From the NCBI RefSeq assembly GCF_003729955.1, contig NZ_RJTX01000002.1, positions 124,001 through 188,000 on the forward strand: a stretch of 64,000 nucleotides of DNA, written 5' to 3'. The translations under genes and the position numbers were made by a program. Below the pieces are notes generated by a model, which saw only the letters and a program-made list of their open reading frames with translations, was not told the origin of the DNA and searched no databases. The stretch comes from Chryseobacterium daecheongense (GTDB taxonomy: Bacteria; Bacteroidota; Bacteroidia; Flavobacteriales; Weeksellaceae). Below, one piece after another: positions 50,503 to 59,961 of the stretch; within the stretch, counting starts at the first letter, position 1, and the number at the start of each line of letters is the position of its first letter.

Positions 50503-51522
50503 TTACTCAGAAATTTCTCCACAAAGACTTCTGGAAAAATTCTCTGCAAAGGTTCCTTCATAATTAGGATTGTCTATTAAATGCATTGCTTTGGTAATCG
50601 CACTTTCCGCTGTTATATCTTTTCCGCTGATCGCTCCGATTTTAGAAAAAATATTACTGTTTTCATACTTTCCGAATGAAATTCCTCCTGAAATACACTG
50701 GCTTACCACTACGATTTCTGTTCCGTTATTTCGGATTTCCTGAAGGATTTCCTGTGTTTTTTCACTGCTGAAAATTGTTCCCGAACCAAAAACCTGCAAG
50801 ATCAGGACTTTCATTCTTGGAATTTCCTTAAAATGGCTTAAATGCATTCCCGGGAAAATCCTCCAGAATAAAACATCTTGAGAAATATGTTCATCCACGG
50901 AGAATTCTACATCACCAGCATCAGATCGGTAAAGATTTTCCTTTATAATATTCAGATGCACTCCGGATTGCCCCAGAATAGGATAATTGGGACTTGCATA
51001 TGCATCGAAATACTCCGCAGAATATTTTAAAGTTCTGTTTCCTCTTAAAAGTTTATATTCAAAATAAATAGCCACTTCCTGTATGACTGCTTCATCATTT
51101 TCATATAAACTTGCGTAATAAAGGCTCGTCAGAAGATTTTCCTTAGCATCGGTTCTTAAATCTCCGATAGGCAATTGAGATCCCGTTAAGATCACAGGCT
51201 TTTTCAAACCTTTCAGCATAAAGCTTAAAGCAGAAGCAGTATAAGACATGGTATCCGTTCCGTGAAGGATTAAAAAGCCATCATATTTTTCATAATTTTT
51301 ATGAATGTAGTTGGCGATAATTTTCCATTCTTCCGGTCCCATATCTGAAGAGTCCAGCGGTTTGGCAAAAGGATGTACAAAAACCTCACATTCCATGAGC
51401 TTCATCTCAGGCATTTTTTCAAAAATATTTCCGAAATCAAAGGCACGCAGGCTGCCGGTTTCATAATCTTTTTCCATACCGATGGTTCCACCGGTATAAA
51501 TGAGCAGGACTTTTCGTTTCAT
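50503..51522 (-). CDS. ansA: L-asparaginase, type I (cytoplasmic)
   Basis: Hydrolyses asparagine to aspartate and ammonia. The 339-residue protein has both asparaginase signatures: YTGGTIG (residues 9-15, nucleophile Thr) and LHGTDTMSYTA (about 86-95), then TGSQLPIG and a C-terminal small domain. No signal peptide, so it is the cytoplasmic type I form. It lies just past tRNA-Ser, in the same direction. Confidence 0.95.
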   Translation of the reverse strand: MKRKVLLIYTGGTIGMEKDYETGSLRAFDFGNIFEKMPEMKLMECEVFVHPFAKPLDSSDMGPEEWKIIANYIHKNYEKYDGFLILHGTDTMSYTASALSFMLKGLKKPVILTGSQLPIGDLRTDAKENLLTSLYYASLYENDEAVIQEVAIYFEYKLLRGNRTLKYSAEYFDAYASPNYPILGQSGVHLNIIKENLYRSDAGDVEFSVDEHISQDVLFWRIFPGMHLSHFKEIPRMKVLILQVFGSGTIFSSEKTQEILQEIRNNGTEIVVVSQCISGGISFGKYENSNIFSKIGAISGKDITAESAITKAMHLIDNPNYEGTFAENFSRSLCGEISE

Positions 51523-51688
51523 GTACTTTTTATTAAAGAATTTGAGCCTGTGTCAGGTTCGTAACCTCAAAATTACGTTAATTTGCAAAGACTTGAAAAT
51601 GAATGAAACGTTTATGGCAAAATTTATGAGAATAAAGACAATTATCATGAACGTTACATCTGACTGCTGAAAATATATATACTATCAG

Positions 51689-52360
51689 ATGAAAGAATTA
51701 GCACAAACTTTTGACTATTTAAAACAATTCTTAACTGAAGAAAGACTGGGGAAGATAGAGCATTTTTCTCAGGAAAGTTCAGATTTTGTACTTCCCGTCA
51801 TGGAAGATGTCTATCAGTTTAGAAATGCGGCTGCCATTGTAAGATCTGTGGAAGCTTGCGGATTTCATAAAGTAATCGCTATGGAAGAAGAAAATGTTTT
51901 CAATCCCAATCTTACCGTAACCAAAGGGGCTGAAACATGGGTGGAAGTGGAAAAAATGCCTAAAAATATAGACTCTCTGCGAACCATTAAAAATAGAGGA
52001 TATAAAATTCTAGCTGTTTCGCCTGAAAAAAATGCCGTAATGCTTCCTGATTATCAAATCACAGAACCTATCGCCTTAGTCTTTGGGACTGAACTGGAAG
52101 GGGTTTCGGATGAAGTGATTGAATTTGCAGATGAAACGTTGGCGATTCCCATGTATGGATTTACAAAAAGTTTTAATGTTTCCGTAGCAGCAGGGATCTG
52201 TATGTATGAACTTAAACAAAAGCTGCTTCATTCCGGGATTGATTATAAACTTGATCAGGAAAAACTCTTAAAAATGAAGATCCGCTGGAGTGTAAATTCT
52301 ATCAGAAGTGGAGCTCAGATCTTTGAAAAGTACCTGAAAGATAATAATTTCAATTTTTAA
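51689..52360 (+). CDS. trmH: TrmH-family RNA 2'-O-methyltransferase
   Basis: A SpoU/TrmH (SPOUT) methyltransferase, most likely for Gm18 in tRNA. Seen are motif 1 QFRNAAAIVRSVEACGF, motif 2 ALVFGTELEGVSDEVIE and motif 3 LAIPMYGFTKSFNVSVAAGI, with the deep trefoil knot at the end. The C-terminal extension (about 25 residues, RWSVNSIRSGAQIF) matches TrmH rather than the rRNA enzyme TrmB or RlmB forms. The gene is convergent with rsmE, 460 bases away. Confidence 0.88.
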   Translation: MKELAQTFDYLKQFLTEERLGKIEHFSQESSDFVLPVMEDVYQFRNAAAIVRSVEACGFHKVIAMEEENVFNPNLTVTKGAETWVEVEKMPKNIDSLRTIKNRGYKILAVSPEKNAVMLPDYQITEPIALVFGTELEGVSDEVIEFADETLAIPMYGFTKSFNVSVAAGICMYELKQKLLHSGIDYKLDQEKLLKMKIRWSVNSIRSGAQIFEKYLKDNNFNF

Positions 52361-52820
52361 GAATAAAAACCGCTGCCGTTAACTTTTTTAACTCCATATG
52401 TGCTAACGGCAGCGGAAGCAAAAATTAATTGATATGGAGTATTGTTCCTATAATATTAACTATACCAAACAAGTTTATCAGGGATCATTCCGAGAGGAAG
52501 GAGCCTTGAAGATAGTATAGAATGTATATGATGTAATGGGTTGTAAGTTCGGATAATAGAATGCACATCCGTATAGATAGGGTATACAGATAATCTTGAT
52601 TTAACTATGGATGGCAAATGTGAGTAAACGTAACCTCTGATGGTTGTGCCCGTATGATCTTTTTCAAAAATAGGAATAGGAAAATGGCGAATATTGCCGA
52701 AGAATAAAAGTGATCGGGATGTGAATATACACCATAGAAATGTGAATACACACAATAATAAATAGAGATGCCCCACGGTACGTTAGTTTTGCAGGCGAAA
52801 ATATTAAAAATTTACTAAAA
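52361..52820. other. 460-base region without a convincing gene, ending in a leftward terminator
   Basis: Between the ends of the converging trmH and rsmE genes. A leftward frame of 106 codons (52456-52776) has only a GTG start and unusual composition, so I do not call it. The hairpin at 52370-52415 is followed by T only on the minus strand. Two similar 16-18 base segments, GTGAATATACACCATAGA and GTGAATACACACAATA, lie near 52719 and 52741. Confidence 0.5.
52370..52415 (-). terminator. Leftward terminator with a 12-bp stem
   Basis: CCGCTGCCGTTA (52370-52381) pairs perfectly with TAACGGCAGCGG (52404-52415). Only the minus strand has a T run after it (TTTTTATTC). It ends transcripts coming from rsmE, more than 400 bases upstream. 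Confidence 0.8.
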
Positions 52821-53534
52821 TTAAGTATTATTTATTATTAATTTTAAGTTAAAATAATTCCAGGATGCAATAAACACCCCTGCTGTTTCTGTTCTAAGCC
52901 TTTGATTTCCAAGTGAAATAGCCCTTATTTTGTTATGTAATAAATAATGAATTTCTTTTTCAGAAAAATCACCTTCCGGACCTATAAGAATAGTATAGCT
53001 TTCCAGTGATGGAATATGGTTAAGCTCGATTCTTTCCAGGCTTTCATGACAATGGGCAACAAAAGTATGTTCGGGGTTAACATTTTTCAGGAAATCAGTC
53101 AATTTTACGAAATCATGAATGACAGGGAAATGAAATCGTAGACTTTGTTTTGAAGCAGCAATACTTTGCTTTCTGATTTTATCAATGTTGATGTTCTTAC
53201 GTTCCGTTTTTTCTGTTTGTATAATGGAGATTTCGGATACACCCATTTCCACGGCTTTTTCAACAAAAAATTCAATCCTGTCAATGTTTTTGGTAGGAGC
53301 AATGGCAATATGAAGTTTCGGATTGAAATCGGGTAGATCTGTCTTGATTTCAGCAATGTCCATACCTGCTTTTTTTCCTTCTATAACCAGCTTTCCCGAG
53401 GCAAGCTTTCCCTTCCCGTCTGTAACATGGATTTCTTCCCCTTCCTTCATTCGAAGAACTTTCACAATATGTTGCTGTTCCTCATCATTAATGATTACAC
53501 TGTCGCCTTGAATTTCTCCGTAAAATAATTTCAT
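52821..53534 (-). CDS. rsmE: 16S rRNA m3U1498 methyltransferase
   Basis: Methylates U1498 of 16S rRNA. The 237-residue protein has the N-terminal PUA-like domain (MKLFYGEIQGDSVIINDEEQQHIVKVLRMKEGE), the SPOUT domain start IAIAPTKNIDRIEFFVEKAVEMGVSEI, and the knot IGPEGDFSEKEI...ISLGNQRLRTETAGVFIASW. Length is normal. The four-helix-bundle gene lies 50 bases upstream in the same direction; tsaD follows beyond it. Confidence 0.95.
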   Translation of the reverse strand: MKLFYGEIQGDSVIINDEEQQHIVKVLRMKEGEEIHVTDGKGKLASGKLVIEGKKAGMDIAEIKTDLPDFNPKLHIAIAPTKNIDRIEFFVEKAVEMGVSEISIIQTEKTERKNINIDKIRKQSIAASKQSLRFHFPVIHDFVKLTDFLKNVNPEHTFVAHCHESLERIELNHIPSLESYTILIGPEGDFSEKEIHYLLHNKIRAISLGNQRLRTETAGVFIASWNYFNLKLIINNT

Positions 53535-53551
53535 AAACTAATAGATTAGAT

Positions 53552-53992
53552 AGCAAAATTGCTAAAAAGCAAAATTGCAAATTACTATTCCTGAGCTTTA
53601 TTTAATGTTTTGTTTAAAGCATTAAGTTGATTTGAAATGTTCTCTGCTTTATTTCTTAATTGTTCATAATTTTCATTACTTATAAAGTCTAAATCTTTTG
53701 AAATAATTAAAAAATTAATGACTTCAATACAGCTACTGAATGAAATGTTTATGAATCTTGATTTTTCTTTTTCTGTTTGTCTGGTCATTCCTTCTGCAAT
53801 ATTGGCAGTTATACTTGTACTCGCACGTCTAATTTGATTTGTGATCCCAAACTTTTCAATCTCTGGAAATGTAGACGTTATTTTATAAATTTCTTTGACG
53901 AGTATTCTTGCATTATTCCAAACATCTAGTTTTTCAAAATAGAATGTATACATTTTGCTTCATTGTGTTTTTTGCTTTTTAGCGATTTTGCT
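53552..53992. repeat. Inverted repeat framing the four-helix-bundle gene
   Basis: AGCAAAATTGCTAAAAAGCA (start of left arm, 53552-53574) recurs inverted at 53970-53992 with one mismatch in 23 bases. The two arms face each other over 441 bases and enclose only the 122-residue protein gene. The left arm itself contains a near-palindrome. Confidence 0.75.
53585..53953 (-). CDS. Four-helix-bundle protein (23S rRNA intervening-sequence protein family)
   Basis: A 122-residue helical protein: FEKLDVWNNARILVKEIYKIT, PEIEKFGITNQIRRASTSITANIAEG and FLIISKDLDFISNENYEQL match the family known from open reading frames inside 23S rRNA intervening sequences (S23 / PF05635), whose fold is a five-unit ring of four-helix bundles. 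Its role is unknown. Here it lies outside any rRNA gene, between rsmE and tsaD, and is framed by a 23-bp inverted repeat. The codon use is close to its neighbours. Confidence 0.9.
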   Translation of the reverse strand: MYTFYFEKLDVWNNARILVKEIYKITSTFPEIEKFGITNQIRRASTSITANIAEGMTRQTEKEKSRFINISFSSCIEVINFLIISKDLDFISNENYEQLRNKAENISNQLNALNKTLNKAQE

Positions 53993-54006
53993 GTTTTGCT
54001 TTGTTG

Positions 54007-55023
54007 CTACAAATCGTATTTTGCAGTTGCCGTAGTTCTTAAATCAGTAAATTCTCCCCTTTCAAACTTGAGCTGTGCTACCATGGCAATCATCGCAGCA
54101 TTATCTGTAGTATATTCAAATTTCGGGATATAAATATTCCAGCCTAATTTCTCGTGATTATCCTGCATAGCCTGTCTTAATGCCGAATTGGCGGAAACAC
54201 CTCCTGCAATGGCCACTTCCTTAATGTCTAATTCCTTAGCGGCTTTTTCAAGCTTATTCATTAGGATCTCAATAATGGATTTTTGAACAGAGGCACAGAG
54301 ATCATTAAGGTTCTCTTTAATAAAATCAGGGTTTTTCTTTACTTCTTTCTGAATGAAATAAAGAACAGATGTTTTGATCCCGCTAAAAGAATAATCGTAA
54401 TTTTCCAGCTTCGGTTTATTGAATGTAAATGCATCTGGGTTACCCTCTTTAGCCAGCTTATCAATAATGGGACCCGCCGGATAATCAAGGTCGAAAATCT
54501 TCCCGATTTTATCGAATGCTTCACCTGCAGCGTCATCGGTTGTTTTCCCGATAATTTCCATATCAAAATAATCCTTTACCAAAACAATCATCGTATGTCC
54601 GCCGCTTACCGTAAGACACAGAAAAGGGAATTTTGGCGGCATAGGATTTGCATCGTCAATGAAATGGGCTAAAATGTGTGCCTGGAGATGGTTTACTTCA
54701 ATTAAAGGAACATCTAAACTCATTGCCAAAGACTTGGCAAAAGAGGTTCCAACGAGAAGAGATCCTAAAAGTCCGGGGCCACGGGTAAATCCTATAGCAG
54801 AAATGGCATTTTGTTGTATATTTGCTTTAGTGATGGATTTTTCAACAACGGGAATGATATTTTGCTGATGGGCACGTGAAGCTAATTCAGGGACAACACC
54901 TCCATATTCCTTATGGACGGCCTGATTGGCAGCAATGTTTGAGAGAATGCAGTTCCCCTTGATAATAGCTGCTGATGTATCATCACAAGATGATTCAATA
55001 CCTAAAATTATAGAGTCGCTCAT
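54007..55023 (-). CDS. tsaD: tRNA t6A37 threonylcarbamoyltransferase subunit TsaD
   Basis: Catalytic subunit of the complex that makes t6A37 in tRNA. The 338-residue protein shows GIESSCDDTSAA, the metal motif NHLQAH (His112, His116), TVSGGHTMIVL, the P-loop-like AAGEAFDKIGKIF region and the late EFTDLRTTATAKYDL end. It feeds the same modification that MtaB extends. The start lies 4 bases from the start of the giant TamB-like gene on the other strand. A TAACTTTG box on the minus strand lies 8 bases before its ATG. Confidence 0.96.
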   Translation of the reverse strand: MSDSIILGIESSCDDTSAAIIKGNCILSNIAANQAVHKEYGGVVPELASRAHQQNIIPVVEKSITKANIQQNAISAIGFTRGPGLLGSLLVGTSFAKSLAMSLDVPLIEVNHLQAHILAHFIDDANPMPPKFPFLCLTVSGGHTMIVLVKDYFDMEIIGKTTDDAAGEAFDKIGKIFDLDYPAGPIIDKLAKEGNPDAFTFNKPKLENYDYSFSGIKTSVLYFIQKEVKKNPDFIKENLNDLCASVQKSIIEILMNKLEKAAKELDIKEVAIAGGVSANSALRQAMQDNHEKLGWNIYIPKFEYTTDNAAMIAMVAQLKFERGEFTDLRTTATAKYDL

Positions 55024-55027
55024 AATA

Positions 55028-58000
55028 ATGGCAAAGTTAGAGAATAATAACGAGAATGAGAATAAAAAATCAGTAGCTGAAAACTTAGGTGATCAGGTAC
55101 AGAAAACTGTTGAAAATGTAGAAGGTGCTGTAAAGGAGACAGTTAAAGAGGCGTCCGAACTGGCTTCAGATGCTATTCATCATCCTATAGAAACCGCTGA
55201 GGAATTTGGGAAGCAGGCTGTGCATGATGTTACCAGTTATTCATGGTGGGCCAAACTTCTTTTGATTCTTTTTTGGTTAGGTCTTTTTCTTGTTGTGGGA
55301 GTATTTATTGCCATTAATCTTCCGGTGACCAAGCAATGGGCTGCTGATCAGGCTTTGCAGATCGTTAATAAAGATTTTAAGGCAGACATGACCACAGAAA
55401 GTGTTCATGTGGATTACTTCGGAGATGTTACTATTAAAGGGTTAAAAATCAAAGATTATAAAGGCTTTGAATTTATTACAGCCAAAGAATTCCGTGCCAA
55501 TTCCGATTGGATGGCTCTTGCAGCGAATGCCATATCCGGAAAGAGTAATTCATTAAGTTTCAATGCCCTTACCTTGACCAATGCAGATGTAAAGGTAATT
55601 ACCTATAAAGGAGACAGTATTTCCAACTTCATTCGTTTTACCAAGTTGTTCGATAGTGGTAAGAAAAGAGATCCTAAGAAACCTCCTTTCCAGCTGAACT
55701 CAAGAGTGGAGCTTATTGATTCCAAAGTTTCTATCGTCAATCAAAATTCGCCGGGAGAAGCCGGAAAATGGCTGACTGCCACTAAAGTGAATCTGAAAGC
55801 GCCGAATGTTAAAATTAATGGTGCCAATATTTCAGCGCTAATCAATAATTTTTCCTTCATCACGAAAAGATGGGGGAAATCTCATTTTGTTGACACTTTC
55901 TCTACGGAGCTGTCTATGACAGAAGATTTTCTTGCGTTGAAGGATTTGACGTTGAATACGGATCATACTTTATTGCAAGGAAATATTAAGTTCAATTTAA
56001 ATAAAGGTTCCTGGGCTTATTTTGCGGATAGAGTCCGTTGGGATATGGATCTTCAGCAAGGAAGCCAGTTAAGCGGTTATGATATCAGCTATTTTGTGAC
56101 CAATTGGGATAATTACAAGCCCTTCAATGTTTCCGGGAAAATGACCGGTCCATTGAACAAATTTTATCTTGAAAATTTCCTGATCAGAAATCCTGTTGTA
56201 AATATTGCCACCCGAACCATGAAGGTGGATAACCTTTTGAAAGGAAATTTCTTGATTGAAACGAATAATTTATCCACAGACTTTACCTACAAAGATCTGA
56301 AAGCGATGATGCCTTCATTCATTTCCAAAAAAATGAAGAATTTTGCCGATGATTTTGGAAAACTGAAATATAATGGTGCCGCTCGGGTAACTCCTAATCA
56401 GGTATATGTTCCCAATGGAAATTTAATTACCGGAATCGGGCAGGCAAAAATCAATAAATTTTCCCTTACCGGGTACAGTACCGCATTGCCAAAATATTCA
56501 GGATATGTTGAGGTGAAAGATTTAAATACCTCTGTGATCACCAAAAATAAATCGGTAGGATTAATTTCCGGTAAATTTGATATCACGGGGCAAAGCTTCG
56601 ATGTTAATACGATGCGTTTGACCACCAAATCACAGATTTCCAGTATTGAAATCATGGACAAAGAGATCAATAATGTATATCTGGACGGTCTTTTGGATCA
56701 TAAAAAATACAATGGCCTTATCACTGTAAATGACGAGCAGGCAAAAGCATCTATAAAGGGACTGATAGATTTCAGCACTTCAAGAATTCAGATGGACGTT
56801 AACGCAGACGTAAATCATCTGAACATGAACTACTTTACCAATAAGCCCGGCAATCAGATCGTGAGTGGTCAGGTTACAGGAAAGATGTCTATGTCTTCTG
56901 TGAATGATCTGAACCTTGATGTGGAAGCTAACAATGTGAGTTTTGCTACGGCAACTCAAAAATATATTATTCCGAATGCCAAAGTAAAGACGTATTTGGA
57001 ATCCGGCGGAAGAGTAATTTTGGTCGATGCTCCCGGAGCGGTTAACGGAAAGATCTCAGGAAAATATAACCTTGCTGATTTAGCGGGAATGGTTGAAAAC
57101 GGTTTAGGCAAAATACTTGTAGGCCCTCCACCGAGAAAATTATACAGAGGGCAAAGCTTCGCGATGAACTTCGATGTTCAGCAAGGCTTGGTAAGCTATT
57201 TCATGCCGGAATTGAAGCTTCCGAAAGGAGCTGTGGTAGAAGGACAGTATGACGGAAATTCAAATAATCTGATCCTGAATCTTGATGCGGCTTCTTTAAA
57301 ATACATCATGACTAAAAAAGAAGAGATCTCGGATGCTGATAAAGCACTGGCTGCTGCAAATCCCGCCTATAAGATCAATGAAAGAGATAAAATTACCAGA
57401 GATAGTGCAATGGTGGATAGTGTGATGGTAAGAATTAACACCGCTAACCTGGATGAGCAGATTTATGCCAGAATAAACAGAATAGAGTACAATAAAAATA
57501 TTCTTAAAGATATTACCTTAAGTGGCAGAAATGAAAATAATACGGTTCTTCATTTAGCTGCTGCGTTTAAACATGGAAGTCCGGAAGATGAGCTGGATGA
57601 TAAGCTGAAAGCTTATGCTATCAATGTCAATCAATCCACCAATAATGTTGGAGACTATGTTTTCAGGTTTGAGCCTACAGAAGTGAAGTTCAATAATGTG
57701 ACCTGGGCCATTGATACAAGTCCGGAACTCGATCATTCCATAACGTATAGAAAAAAAACTGCAGACTTTGATATCAAAAATCTGAGGGTATATTCGGATA
57801 ATAGTGCTTTGTTTATTAAAGAAGCCACATTCAAGTCGGCCAAAGATTTTTATGTAGATGCCGATGTAGATAATTTCGCCATTGAAAAGCTTCTTGAAAT
57901 GCAGTCCGGAGGAAACTCCATGAATATAAAAGGATTGGCAAACGGAAGCGTTAAAATCAGGATGGATAAAAACACATTGCAGCCTTTAGTGGATCTTACA

Positions 58001-59827
58001 GTGGATGATATTATGATGAATGGTAATGATATGGGAGATATTTCCATTTCTGCAACCAACAGTTATTCGTTGAATGTATATGATGTGGATGTAAAAGTGA
58101 CTTCTGCCGGAGTTATCGGAAATAATAACTTACACTTAACGGGTACCGTTAATAATAATACATCAACACCTACTTTGGATCTTGTGGCCGAAATGAGAGA
58201 GTTTGACCTTGCATTTGCCCAACAGTTTGTACAATCCATCTTTGGTAATTTAAGAGGAAAGGCAACGGGAGATCTTAAGATCAGTGGAAAGCTGAGTGAT
58301 ATTGATTACAGTGGAGATATTGCTTTAAAAGGATTTGGACTGAAACTTCTGTTTACAGGAGTAGATTATTCTTTTGATGATACCGTGATTCCATTATCCA
58401 AAGGACTTGCGATTCTCAACAATATTGAAGTTCATGATGGAAGATCCAATTCCAAAGGTACCATTTCCGGGGCGATCCAGTTTGAAACACTTTCTTCAAT
58501 GGGAGTCAACCTGGTAATGAGAGCAGATAATTTATTAATGCTAAATACTACGCAAAAAGAATTTGATTTATTCTGGGGAAGAGTATACGGACAAGGAGAT
58601 CTCTATGTGGATGGTCCTGTTTCAGCTTTGAGCTTATCAACTCCGAATATGAAGGCATTGAATGGAAGTACCTTCACGTTCAATTCCGGGTCTACTTCGA
58701 ATGTGGAGGAATTTAAAATGCTGAGGTTCCTGAAAGAAGGAAAAGACGGATTGATCACGCTGGAAGAGAAGAAAAAGACCGGAGCCAATATGAATATCGA
58801 TTTTTCTTTGGATGTAGATAAGGGAACAACGGTAAATGTACTGATTGGCGATGATGTAGGAAACATTGCAGTGAAAGGGGCTGCCAACAATCTGAGGTTC
58901 CAGATGAGCAGACAGGGAAGTATTGCCATGAATGGTACATATAGAGTGGAAAACGGAACTTTTGTGTCTAAAGCCATCCTTAATAAAACATTCCAGATCG
59001 AGAAAGGAAGCAGCATCCGTTGGGATGGTGATGCCATGAAACCAGCTCTGGATATTACAGCCAACTATGTGAGAATGGTATCTAATGCCGGAGAATATCT
59101 TAATATGGGCGGATTGCAGCCGATCAGTATCCTATTGCAGGCTAATATCACCCAATCTCTTGTGGAGCCTAAAGTTGATTTGAATGTTTCTGCGTTGGAT
59201 GTTTCCAGCCAGGTGAGAGAAACTCTTGCCGCCAAAATGAGCCAGGAAGGAGAAAAAGTATTGCAGTTTGGTTCTATTCTCCTTTTAAACAGCTTTAACG
59301 TCTCCAATTCAGGTGGAGTGGATGTGGACGTAGCAGGAGTGGCAGAATCATCAGGTTACAATATGCTTCTAAAGCAATTAGGATCAGTGCTTAATACCAT
59401 GAGTAATGAGTTCCAGATCGATTTAAATTATGTGAAAGGAGATCAGTATTCCAATACAGGAGACAGAGCCAATGCGGGCGTAAGCTTTGCGCTTTCACCA
59501 AGAGTAAAAGTAAAAACAGGACTGGGTATTCCTTTGACAAAAACAGAAAATACGGAAGCAAATTATTTGTCCGGCGAAGGATCCATAGAATATGATATTT
59601 CCAAAAAGAATGACGGAAGCTTAATCCTGAGAGGGTATTCCAAACCATCCAACATCGGAATGATTGCTGGAGCAGGCTCGAATGGTACTGCAAATCAGGC
59701 CTATGGAGGCGGTATTGTTTGGAGTAAAAGCTTTAATTCACTATTTAAAAAGAAGAAAAAAGAAAAAAAACCTGCAGAGCAGAAAACCGAAATAAAAACA
59801 GATTCTGTAAAATCGGATAGTAAATAA
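55028..59827 (+). CDS. Giant TamB/AsmA-like envelope protein
   Basis: A 1599-residue protein with one N-terminal transmembrane helix (about 75-97), preceded by a helical stretch rich in Lys, Glu and Val (EGAVKETVKEASELASDAIHH). The long middle part is made of repeated beta segments (for example ITGQSFDVNTMRLTTKSQIS), as in AsmA/TamB proteins that bridge the periplasm and move lipids or help outer-membrane assembly. The last third (from about 1100) has the TamB-type C-terminal domain (FSLDVDKGTTVNVLIGD, FEKGSSIRWDGDAMKPALDITANYVR region). It ends in a Lys-rich tail. A longer start upstream would run into tsaD. Confidence 0.9.
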   Translation: MAKLENNNENENKKSVAENLGDQVQKTVENVEGAVKETVKEASELASDAIHHPIETAEEFGKQAVHDVTSYSWWAKLLLILFWLGLFLVVGVFIAINLPVTKQWAADQALQIVNKDFKADMTTESVHVDYFGDVTIKGLKIKDYKGFEFITAKEFRANSDWMALAANAISGKSNSLSFNALTLTNADVKVITYKGDSISNFIRFTKLFDSGKKRDPKKPPFQLNSRVELIDSKVSIVNQNSPGEAGKWLTATKVNLKAPNVKINGANISALINNFSFITKRWGKSHFVDTFSTELSMTEDFLALKDLTLNTDHTLLQGNIKFNLNKGSWAYFADRVRWDMDLQQGSQLSGYDISYFVTNWDNYKPFNVSGKMTGPLNKFYLENFLIRNPVVNIATRTMKVDNLLKGNFLIETNNLSTDFTYKDLKAMMPSFISKKMKNFADDFGKLKYNGAARVTPNQVYVPNGNLITGIGQAKINKFSLTGYSTALPKYSGYVEVKDLNTSVITKNKSVGLISGKFDITGQSFDVNTMRLTTKSQISSIEIMDKEINNVYLDGLLDHKKYNGLITVNDEQAKASIKGLIDFSTSRIQMDVNADVNHLNMNYFTNKPGNQIVSGQVTGKMSMSSVNDLNLDVEANNVSFATATQKYIIPNAKVKTYLESGGRVILVDAPGAVNGKISGKYNLADLAGMVENGLGKILVGPPPRKLYRGQSFAMNFDVQQGLVSYFMPELKLPKGAVVEGQYDGNSNNLILNLDAASLKYIMTKKEEISDADKALAAANPAYKINERDKITRDSAMVDSVMVRINTANLDEQIYARINRIEYNKNILKDITLSGRNENNTVLHLAAAFKHGSPEDELDDKLKAYAINVNQSTNNVGDYVFRFEPTEVKFNNVTWAIDTSPELDHSITYRKKTADFDIKNLRVYSDNSALFIKEATFKSAKDFYVDADVDNFAIEKLLEMQSGGNSMNIKGLANGSVKIRMDKNTLQPLVDLTVDDIMMNGNDMGDISISATNSYSLNVYDVDVKVTSAGVIGNNNLHLTGTVNNNTSTPTLDLVAEMREFDLAFAQQFVQSIFGNLRGKATGDLKISGKLSDIDYSGDIALKGFGLKLLFTGVDYSFDDTVIPLSKGLAILNNIEVHDGRSNSKGTISGAIQFETLSSMGVNLVMRADNLLMLNTTQKEFDLFWGRVYGQGDLYVDGPVSALSLSTPNMKALNGSTFTFNSGSTSNVEEFKMLRFLKEGKDGLITLEEKKKTGANMNIDFSLDVDKGTTVNVLIGDDVGNIAVKGAANNLRFQMSRQGSIAMNGTYRVENGTFVSKAILNKTFQIEKGSSIRWDGDAMKPALDITANYVRMVSNAGEYLNMGGLQPISILLQANITQSLVEPKVDLNVSALDVSSQVRETLAAKMSQEGEKVLQFGSILLLNSFNVSNSGGVDVDVAGVAESSGYNMLLKQLGSVLNTMSNEFQIDLNYVKGDQYSNTGDRANAGVSFALSPRVKVKTGLGIPLTKTENTEANYLSGEGSIEYDISKKNDGSLILRGYSKPSNIGMIAGAGSNGTANQAYGGGIVWSKSFNSLFKKKKKEKKPAEQKTEIKTDSVKSDSK
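55032..55039 (-). promoter_or_regulatory. Candidate -7 box of tsaD inside the TamB-like gene
   Basis: TAACTTTG on the minus strand, within codons 2-4 of the divergent gene and 8 bases before the tsaD ATG, so the transcript would be almost leaderless. Confidence 0.5.
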
Positions 59828-59909
59828 TTAGAATATTTTAATGATTTTTATCATCTGTGTTAATTATTGTTAATCTTTAATATAATTTTTTTAGTTTAAT
59901 TATTTTTTA

Positions 59910-59917
59910 TAAATTTG
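59910..59917 (+). promoter_or_regulatory. -7 promoter box of the Lrp-type gene
   Basis: TAAATTTG followed by CAAA, 44 bases before the ATG at 59962, in an AT-rich leader. Confidence 0.6.
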
Positions 59918-59961
59918 CAAAAAATACATAGATTTTTTAAGAAAATTGTAATTTAACTAAT

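Noticed and set aside
52456..52776. A 106-codon frame on the minus strand between rsmE and trmH
   Set aside because: It has only a GTG start, no recognisable domain, and no conserved composition; kept only as a remark in the region note and the finding.
54283..54868. Plus-strand frames inside tsaD
   Set aside because: tsaD is intact on the minus strand with its metal motif; these frames show no known features.
54926..55027. Longer N-terminus of the TamB-like protein
   Set aside because: It would lie inside tsaD on the opposite strand; the shorter start gives a sensible N-terminus before the membrane helix.
58603..59064. A 153-codon minus-strand frame inside the TamB-like gene
   Set aside because: It is a shadow of the long gene in another frame; there is no start context, domain or promoter.
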